Shown here in pieces: positions 1-4,211 of a stretch of 5,231 nt of DNA. The stretch lies in assembly GCA_024641365.1 (NCBI GenBank), contig JAHEDF010000147.1, forward strand, positions 1 to 5,231, read 5' to 3'. Every line of letters starts with the position of its first letter. Position 1 is the first letter of the stretch. Under the pieces are notes generated by a model, which made no database searches, was not told where the DNA came from, and was given only the letters and a program-made list of their open reading frames with translations. Source of the stretch: Planctomycetota bacterium. GTDB lineage: Bacteria; Planctomycetota; UBA11346. The translations under genes and the position numbers were made by a program.

Positions 1-659
1 GTCTACGCGATTTAAACATTCCTTGTGATGCGCCGCTATTGGTTGAAATGCCAGTTGAGCCAGGTGCCATTGTGATTGATTTTAGTAATCACAGTAGTTG
101 GAAAGGCATCGTTGCTCATTGTGCTCAACACAATATGGGATTGGTGAGTGGTACGACTGGTATCTCGCCCATGGATTTAGAAGATGGTATTACAAGCGTG
201 TCCAAAACCGCACCGGTATTACATGCGCCAAATATGAGTGTTGGCGTTAATGTGGTTTTTCGCGTAGCGGCTCAAATTGCGCGCACCTTAGGTTTAGATT
301 ACGATATCGAAGTGGTCGAAGCACATCACAATCAAAAAGTAGACGCGCCATCAGGTACCGCATTTGGAATTACTGATGCGATCTGTGCTGCTACACATCG
401 TACGCGCACCGATTTAACCCATGGTCGCCAAGGCCAAACTGGTGCACGGCGCAAAGGTGAAATTGGCGTGCACGCTTTACGCATGGGTGATGTTGTTGGC
501 GACCATACTGTTTATTTCGTTGGCAATGGCGAACGTGTGATGTTATCGCATGTTGCACATAGCCGTGATATTTTTGTCAGAGGCGCGTTGCGCGCTGCTG
601 CTTTCTTAGGCCATCAAAAAGCTGGCCGTTACACCATGGAAAATGTGTTAGGCCTATAA
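1..659 (+). CDS. dapB: 4-hydroxy-tetrahydrodipicolinate reductase (DapB), 5' partial
   Basis: This cytoplasmic enzyme reduces the dapA product with NAD(P)H, giving tetrahydrodipicolinate for diaminopimelate and lysine synthesis. The frame is open from base 3 to the TAA at 657-659, giving 218 visible residues. Counting from the first full codon, GTTG is at 50-53, the substrate-site signature EAHH..K.DAPSGTA runs from 106 to 120 with the catalytic pair H108 and K112, and the C-terminal domain continues with GARRKGEIG and GDHTVYF. By recall, these align with E. coli DapB H159 and K163. About 50 N-terminal residues, including the Rossmann GxxGxMG nucleotide-binding loop, therefore lie left of the window. 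The TTG at 39 and ATG at 48 are internal codons, not starts, because homology continues upstream of them. It is the first visible gene of a tight + strand series, 43 bases before the HAD gene. Identification is firm, but cofactor preference cannot be read without the N-terminus. Confidence 0.97.
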   Translation, partial: LRDLNIPCDAPLLVEMPVEPGAIVIDFSNHSSWKGIVAHCAQHNMGLVSGTTGISPMDLEDGITSVSKTAPVLHAPNMSVGVNVVFRVAAQIARTLGLDYDIEVVEAHHNQKVDAPSGTAFGITDAICAATHRTRTDLTHGRQGQTGARRKGEIGVHALRMGDVVGDHTVYFVGNGERVMLSHVAHSRDIFVRGALRAAAFLGHQKAGRYTMENVLGL

Positions 660-690
660 CACACAATTACCCCAATAGGCATTTTGCTTC

Positions 691-695
691 GGAGG
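691..695 (+). promoter_or_regulatory. Shine-Dalgarno for the HAD gene
   Basis: GGAGG sits 7 bases before the ATG at 703. It is the strongest ribosome binding site in the window and fixes the HAD start. No -35/-10 pair is evident in the 43-base gap after dapB, so transcription probably reads through from upstream. Confidence 0.8.
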
Positions 696-702
696 ATTAG
701 GA

Positions 703-1359
703 ATGTTACGCGCAATTACTTTGGACGTGGCTGGTACATTAATCGAGCCCACACCCTCAGTCGGTGCGATATATGCAGAAGTAGCCAGATCTAACGGCTT
801 TTCTGGAGATGCGACCCACTTAAATTTAGCGTTCCCAGGAGCGCTCAAGCGTATTCGTGAAAAATGGTCGGTTCCATTTGGTTCACACGAAGAAGACGCG
901 CGCCGTTTTTGGTTTGCAGTTATCGACGAAACGTTTTCAGAGCCGTTGCCCTACGATATTGGCTGTGAATTGTACGACACCTTTTCCAAGGCCAAGCGCT
1001 GGCGTGTGTTGCCACAAGTGCGTGAAGCGCTTACAATTATTAAAGATTCAGGTCTGCCAGTAGCGATTGTTTCTAATTTTGACAATCGCTTAAAGCCATT
1101 GTTGCAAGAACTAGAAATGGGCCCCTTCGCGGCAATCATTACCAGTTCATCAATTGGTCATGCGAAACCAGATCCCAAAGTATTATTGGCTGCCTGCAAA
1201 GCGATGAAAGTTGCTCCAACCGATGTGCTCCATATTGGTGATTGTGAAAACGAAGATGGTGCCATGTGTAAAAAAGCAGGTGCGCAATGGTTACAAAGTG
1301 GCCCAGAGGGCATTCCATTGGCTGAATTAGAATCAATGTTGCACGGTCGCGTTGCGTAA
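703..1359 (+). CDS. HAD-superfamily hydrolase, DREG-2/HDHD3-like (subfamily IA)
   Basis: This 218-residue protein has the complete HAD core, with a helical cap at about residues 15-95. Motif I is LDVAGTL with nucleophile D8, motif II is IVSNFD with S124, motif III is GHAKPDP with K155, and motif IV is HIGDCENED with D180 and D185. The spacing, the PSVGAIYAEVA stretch after motif I and the ISNFD..L motif resemble the REG-2/HDHD3 branch of subfamily IA. Most characterised relatives in the wider group are small-molecule phosphatases or related enzymes; the substrate here is unknown. Position +2 of motif I is Ala10, where catalytically active phosphatases normally carry the general acid/base Asp. 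From memory, non-Asp residues at this site recur in this branch (human HDHD3 has Lys), so the change may be inherited. The start is supported by GGAGG at 691. The gene lies 43 bases after dapB and 26 before the glycosyltransferase, and its 3' end is part of a nested inverted repeat. Confidence 0.9.
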   Translation: MLRAITLDVAGTLIEPTPSVGAIYAEVARSNGFSGDATHLNLAFPGALKRIREKWSVPFGSHEEDARRFWFAVIDETFSEPLPYDIGCELYDTFSKAKRWRVLPQVREALTIIKDSGLPVAIVSNFDNRLKPLLQELEMGPFAAIITSSSIGHAKPDPKVLLAACKAMKVAPTDVLHIGDCENEDGAMCKKAGAQWLQSGPEGIPLAELESMLHGRVA

Positions 1360-1384
1360 ATGGCAACGCGAAAAGGCAACATTG
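1334..1384 (+). promoter_or_regulatory. Nested double-stem hairpin across the HAD stop and GT9 ribosome binding region
   Basis: Two perfect 9-bp stems are nested. The outer stem pairs CAATGTTGC (1334-1342) with GCAACATTG (1376-1384). The inner stem pairs TCGCGTTGC (1347-1355) with GCAACGCGA (1363-1371). They are separated by a symmetric 4x4 internal loop (ACGG/AAAG) and closed by a 7-base loop, GTAAATG, that contains the HAD stop TAA. The weak ribosome binding site AAGG (1373-1376) lies in the internal loop and outer 3' arm, and the GT9 start GTG follows one base after the stem. No T-run follows on either strand, so it is not an intrinsic terminator. Ribosomes finishing the HAD gene would open both 5' arms, so coupling of GT9 translation to HAD translation is the likely role (inference). 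The GTTGC/GCAAC core occurs in both stems, so alternative pairings are possible. Confidence 0.6.
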
Positions 1385-1389
1385 CGTGA
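1360..1389 (+). other. Nine-codon mini-ORF linking HAD stop to GT9 start
   Basis: The HAD stop TAA is followed directly by ATG (TAAATG). That ATG opens a frame reading MATRKGNIA and ends with TGA at 1387-1389. The TGA overlaps the GT9 start codon as GTGA. It has no Shine-Dalgarno of its own, so it could only be translated by reinitiation after HAD termination. It may be chance, but its ends abut both neighbouring genes exactly and it runs through both 3' stem arms of the hairpin. Confidence 0.2.
1373..1376 (+). promoter_or_regulatory. Weak Shine-Dalgarno for the GT9 gene
   Basis: AAGG ends 9 bases before the GTG at 1386. It is short, and its last G lies in the outer stem of the hairpin, which would lower access unless the stem is opened. 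Confidence 0.45.
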
Positions 1390-2312
1390 ATGAAAAAACG
1401 CCTGCGCTACAATTAGCGGTTCGATTACCAAACTGGGTCGGTGATGTCATGATGACATTACCGACTTTGGCTTTACTGCACAGTCGTGGATTTGAGATGC
1501 ACGCTTTGGGTAAAGGGTGGGCAGCAGATTTATTGGCAGGTATGCCGCTTACGGTAGGGAAATTACCAAAAGGTATTCGCGCTGGAGCACGCGCATGGCG
1601 TGAAACTGGTTGTCAAAATGGTGTGTTATTTACAAATTCTTTGGGCAGTGCTTTGCAAATGCGTTTGGGCGGCATTCGCGCTGTAGGTTATAAAAAAGAG
1701 TGTCGTGGATTATTATTAGGACAGGGAATAAAAAGAGTCGAAAAAATTCACGAGGTCGATGCCTTTTGGCGTTTAGGATTATCAGTATTAGCCAAGCATA
1801 ATATGGATGTGCCGAGCGAACCAATTCCGTTTACACCATTGCTCTTGACAGATCAGCATCGTGCTCAGGCGCAACAAGCTATAAATGCCGCACATATAAA
1901 GGCTCCGTATACAGTGCTGTGTCCTTTGGCTGTTGGTAAAATTGCAGGTCGCTCGAAACAGTGGCCATCATTTCCGTTACTGTGTCGCGGATTAATTGAA
2001 CAAGGTGAAACCGTTGTAGCGTGCCCGGGTCCGGGAGAAGAAAGTGAAACTGCTGCGGCGTTACCTGGCGCAACGTTATTACCGGGACTTGGATTAGGTG
2101 CCTATGCAGCAGTGATGGCCGGATCGCGTTGCGTCGTTGCCAATGATTCTGGACCAATGCATCTCGCGGCAGCGGTTGATGTGCCTGTGCTTGGCATTTT
2201 TGGTTTAACCGAACCAGGTCGTACGCGTCCGTGGAGCGATAAAGGTATTGTCGTAGGCGATTGGAATGGGTGGCCAACGCTGCAAGCCGTGATTAACGCC
2301 TTGCCAGGATGA
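1386..2312 (+). CDS. Glycosyltransferase family 9 (ADP-heptose:LPS heptosyltransferase-like)
   Basis: Family 9 GT-B enzymes transfer heptose from ADP-heptose to the inner core of lipopolysaccharide at the cytoplasmic face of the inner membrane. The 308 residues carry the N-terminal signature RLPNWVGDVMMTLPT at 13-27, with D20 at the position of the catalytic Asp of WaaC/WaaF. They also carry LFTNSLGSAL (81-90, like the WaaF LPNSFKSAL block), a donor-side SKQWP block near 190-194, and the C-terminal NDSGPMHLAAA (253-263) followed by FGLTEP (272-277). There is no signal peptide or membrane segment. It is somewhat shorter than the roughly 350 residues of E. coli WaaF, mainly at the C-terminus, so the exact sugar and acceptor are uncertain and no symbol is given. 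The GTG start is chosen because homology begins within a few residues and AAGG lies 9 bases upstream. The ATG at 1390 is out of frame. It follows the HAD gene by 26 bases. Confidence 0.9.
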   Translation: MNEKTPALQLAVRLPNWVGDVMMTLPTLALLHSRGFEMHALGKGWAADLLAGMPLTVGKLPKGIRAGARAWRETGCQNGVLFTNSLGSALQMRLGGIRAVGYKKECRGLLLGQGIKRVEKIHEVDAFWRLGLSVLAKHNMDVPSEPIPFTPLLLTDQHRAQAQQAINAAHIKAPYTVLCPLAVGKIAGRSKQWPSFPLLCRGLIEQGETVVACPGPGEESETAAALPGATLLPGLGLGAYAAVMAGSRCVVANDSGPMHLAAAVDVPVLGIFGLTEPGRTRPWSDKGIVVGDWNGWPTLQAVINALPG

Positions 2313-2330
2313 TGCGCGCGTTATTTTTTT
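2294..2330 (+). terminator. Weak terminator-like stem and T-run at the end of the GT9 gene
   Basis: TAACGC (2294-2299) can pair with GCGTTA (2318-2323) around an 18-base loop, and T7 follows at 2324-2330. The stem is only 6 bp, the loop is long and the GT9 stop codon lies inside it, so at best it is a leaky attenuator. If it works, part of the transcript would stop before the GNAT-nitrilase gene. Confidence 0.25.
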
Positions 2331-2335
2331 GTTAC

Positions 2336-2339
2336 AAGG
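2336..2339 (+). promoter_or_regulatory. Shine-Dalgarno for the GNAT-nitrilase gene
   Basis: AAGG ends 9 bases before the ATG at 2349. It supports that start over the in-frame ATG at 2367 (residue 7), which has no comparable site in front of it. Confidence 0.55.
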
Positions 2340-2348
2340 TAATAAATT

Positions 2349-3899
2349 ATGAGTAAAGAAGTTATCATGCACAAGAACCGTCGTTTAGTGGTTCGCCCGA
2401 TGCAAATTAAAGACATTCCGCAGGTGCAAGATTTGCAGCGGCGCTGTTTTGGTGGTTTAGAGCCATGGGATACCGATACGTTTAAAATGCAAATAAAACG
2501 TTTTGGTGAAGGGCAAATTATTGTCGAATTCGATAATCACATTGTGGCAACCTCATCGAGTTTAATTTTGTTTACGTCTAGTGTCGATAATGGGCATTCA
2601 TTTAATGAAGTCAGTGATCATGGTCGTATTGGCACCCATACGAAGGATGGCGATGCATTGTACGGCATAGATATTGCCGTCGATCCCGCCTATCGCGGCT
2701 TGCGCTTAGCACGCCGTATTTATGACGCACGAAAAGCGCTATTAAAAAAATATAATTTACGTCGCTTCTTAATTAGTGGCCGCATACCAAATTATCACAA
2801 GCATGCTACAAAAATGACGCCAGAGGCGTATGTAAAAACGGTGATTGAAAAACGACTAAAGGATCCGGTTCTTACCACGCAATTAGCAAATGGTTTTAGT
2901 GTACGTGCAGTTATTCATGATTATTTACCCAGTGATAAAGAATCATGTGGACATGCGGTATTTATGGAATGGCTGAATACGGACTACGTGCCACCCGGCT
3001 CGAGTGTATGGCAAGGGCCTGTGCGTGTTGCCACGGTGCAATATCAAATGCGTACTATCAATTCTTTTGATGAATTTGCTCGTCAATGCGAATTCTTTGT
3101 TGATGCAGCCGCAGAATTTCAATCTGACTTTGTGGTTTTTCCAGAATTGTTAACCAATCAGTTACAGACATTAGTGACCGAAGCACGGCCTGCGTTAACG
3201 GCTCGTCGTTTATCTGAATTTACGCCTGCCTATATTGAGACATTTAACTCGATGGCGATTAAGTATAATATTAATATTGTGGCAGGATCGCATCTGACGG
3301 TGGAAGAGGGGAAATTATACAATATCGCCTTTTTATTCAGACGCGATGGCAGCATCGCGCGTCAACGAAAAGTTCACATCACCCCCAGCGAAGAAAAATG
3401 GTGGGGCGTTGAACCAGGTAATAGTGTAGAAGTATTTGATACCGATCGCGGCCGCGTTGCCATATTAATTTGTTATGATATTGAATTTCCCGAGTTGTCA
3501 CGCATTGCTGTTGCCAAAGGTGCGGAAATGATTTTCGTGCCATTTAATACCGATATTCGTTCCGGCTATTTACGCGTGCGTTATTGTGCGCAGGCCCGCT
3601 GCGTAGAAAACAATGTGTATTGCGTATTAAGTGGCGCGTGCGGCAATTTACCACAAGTTGAGGGTGCTGACGTCCATTACGCACAATCATGTATATTAAC
3701 ACCGTCTGACGTGCCATTTGCACGTGATGGCATAGGCTCAGAGGCAACTCCCAACGTTGAGACTATGGTGGTCCACGATGTTGATCTTGGTTTGGTGGCG
3801 CGCACGCGAACGAATGGGGCTGTGCGCACCTGGACGGACCGACGAAAAGATGTGTACCGTGTGACGTATTTATCTGACCCGAAAGAACATCATATTTAA
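2349..3899 (+). CDS. Bifunctional GNAT acetyltransferase / nitrilase-superfamily amidohydrolase fusion
   Basis: This 516-residue protein has two domains. Residues about 11-210 are a GNAT fold, with the acetyl-CoA loop region at DIAVDPAYRGLRLARRIYDAR (108-128; R116 and G117 in the pyrophosphate loop) followed by the family-typical ISGRIPNYHKHATKMTPEAYV block and DPVLTTQLANGF. Residues about 224-505 are a carbon-nitrogen hydrolase with the complete triad: E266 in FPEL, K341 in RKVHITP and C375 in ICYDIEFPE. E348/E349 are candidates for the auxiliary glutamate. The architecture matches the Rim1-like (class 12) nitrilases and Bacillus YhcX, which is about the same length. The nitrilase part should hydrolyse an amide or nitrile and the GNAT part should acetylate an amine. 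Neither substrate is known for this protein, and links of yhcX to indole-acetate synthesis should not be transferred. There is no signal peptide, so it is cytosolic. It starts 36 bases after GT9 and is the last + strand gene. Confidence 0.95.
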   Translation: MSKEVIMHKNRRLVVRPMQIKDIPQVQDLQRRCFGGLEPWDTDTFKMQIKRFGEGQIIVEFDNHIVATSSSLILFTSSVDNGHSFNEVSDHGRIGTHTKDGDALYGIDIAVDPAYRGLRLARRIYDARKALLKKYNLRRFLISGRIPNYHKHATKMTPEAYVKTVIEKRLKDPVLTTQLANGFSVRAVIHDYLPSDKESCGHAVFMEWLNTDYVPPGSSVWQGPVRVATVQYQMRTINSFDEFARQCEFFVDAAAEFQSDFVVFPELLTNQLQTLVTEARPALTARRLSEFTPAYIETFNSMAIKYNINIVAGSHLTVEEGKLYNIAFLFRRDGSIARQRKVHITPSEEKWWGVEPGNSVEVFDTDRGRVAILICYDIEFPELSRIAVAKGAEMIFVPFNTDIRSGYLRVRYCAQARCVENNVYCVLSGACGNLPQVEGADVHYAQSCILTPSDVPFARDGIGSEATPNVETMVVHDVDLGLVARTRTNGAVRTWTDRRKDVYRVTYLSDPKEHHI

Positions 3900-3926
3900 G
3901 CTGATATTTCCCAATGCGACTCAGCT
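3899..3926 (+). terminator. Weak stem-loop after the GNAT-nitrilase gene
   Basis: AGCTGA (3899-3904) pairs with TCAGCT (3921-3926) around a 16-base loop, starting at the last base of the stop codon. The following sequence AAATTTCTTGTTTATATT is T-rich but has no uninterrupted run. It is the best candidate for ending the + strand transcript, but not a convincing one. Confidence 0.2.
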
Positions 3927-3980
3927 AAATTTCTTGTTTATATTGGCATTTCCGGAAAATGGGGGATTTACCAAAAACAA

Positions 3981-4010
3981 TTAACCGCAAAGGGCGCAGA
4001 GAACGCAGAG
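3981..4010 (+). repeat. CGCARAG direct repeat, three units with 9-nt period
   Basis: The heptamers CGCAAAG (3986), CGCAGAG (3995) and CGCAGAG (4004) start exactly 9 bases apart and are preceded by TTAAC. From general knowledge, sequences of the type ACCGCAAAG..CGCAGAG occur as dispersed intergenic repeats in many unrelated bacterial genomes, usually facing an inverted copy. Here inverted partners follow at 4096-4109 and, more degraded, at 4169-4190. Confidence 0.6.
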
Positions 4011-4095
4011 ATGATTTAATTAATGAATAGGCAATAATCATTATAATGTTAAGTGATTAATGAGAAAAGAATGAGCCAAGAATATTTTATAAATA

Positions 4096-4109
4096 CCCTC
4101 TGCGGTTTA
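4096..4109 (-). repeat. Inverted partner of the CGCARAG repeat
   Basis: CCCTCTGCGGTTTA is, when reverse complemented, identical at 12 of 14 positions to bases 3981-3994. Together they bound a 129-base segment with imperfect terminal inverted repeats. No transposase is present, and no target duplication is obvious at the ends, so it may be a small non-autonomous element or a folded RNA/DNA repeat. Confidence 0.5.
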
Positions 4110-4169
4110 TCTGTATTCAAAAGAATTATTTTGCAAAGAAAGACGTAATAATGTGCCGAATTGCAGGAC

Positions 4170-4190
4170 CTCTATGCTCTCCGTGGTAAA
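4170..4190 (-). repeat. Degenerate second inverted partner
   Basis: The reverse complement reads TTTACCACGGAGAG followed by CATAGAG. It matches bases 3981-4001 at 14 of 21 positions, and six of the seven differences are transitions. This is the pattern of an old diverged copy, or of a related but distinct subtype of the repeat (the CCTCTGTGCTCTCTGTGG type). Confidence 0.35.
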
Positions 4191-4211
4191 GGCTTTCAAA
4201 ATTTACTTAGT

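Larger units (their letters stand above)
3900..4211. other. 312-base AT-rich spacer between convergent genes
   Basis: No credible gene is seen in this spacer. It holds the weak stem-loop at its left edge, a perfect 10-bp palindrome TTTCCGGAAA (3949-3958), CGCARAG-type repeat sequence (3981-4010) with inverted partners at 4096-4109 and 4169-4190, and AT-rich filler. No clear terminator is visible for the - strand regulator gene that ends at 4212. Because the flanking genes converge, promoters are not expected here. Confidence 0.7.

Noticed and set aside
1334..1384. Reading the nested hairpin as an intrinsic terminator.
   Set aside because: No T-run follows the stem on either strand, and a translated gene begins one base after it.
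1139..1450. Antisense ORFs of 74 and 103 codons opposite the HAD/GT9 genes.
   Set aside because: They are shadows of genes with clear domain evidence on the + strand and have no recognisable motifs.
1879..2277. A 132-codon antisense ORF inside the GT9 gene.
   Set aside because: The + strand here encodes the conserved NDSGPMHLAAA region, and the antisense product has no recognisable domain.
3949..3958. The TTTCCGGAAA palindrome as an operator site.
   Set aside because: It lies downstream of both flanking genes with no promoter nearby, and a 10-bp palindrome alone is too little to support a regulatory call.
3959..4030. A + strand ORF of 23 codons starting MGDLPKTINRKGRRERR.
   Set aside because: It is the translation of the CGCARAG repeat itself. 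The basic KGR/RER pattern comes from the 9-nt period, and no properly spaced ribosome binding site precedes the ATG.
4042..4047. A perfect TATAAT that could be a -10 box.
   Set aside because: It is embedded in AT-rich filler. The best hexamer at a suitable distance is TTAATG (4020-4025, 16-base spacing), a poor -35, and no + strand gene follows.
4071..4148. A + strand ORF of 25 codons starting MSQEYFINTLCGL.
   Set aside because: It spans the inverted repeat partner, has only a weak GAG before the ATG, resembles no family I know, and sits between convergent genes.
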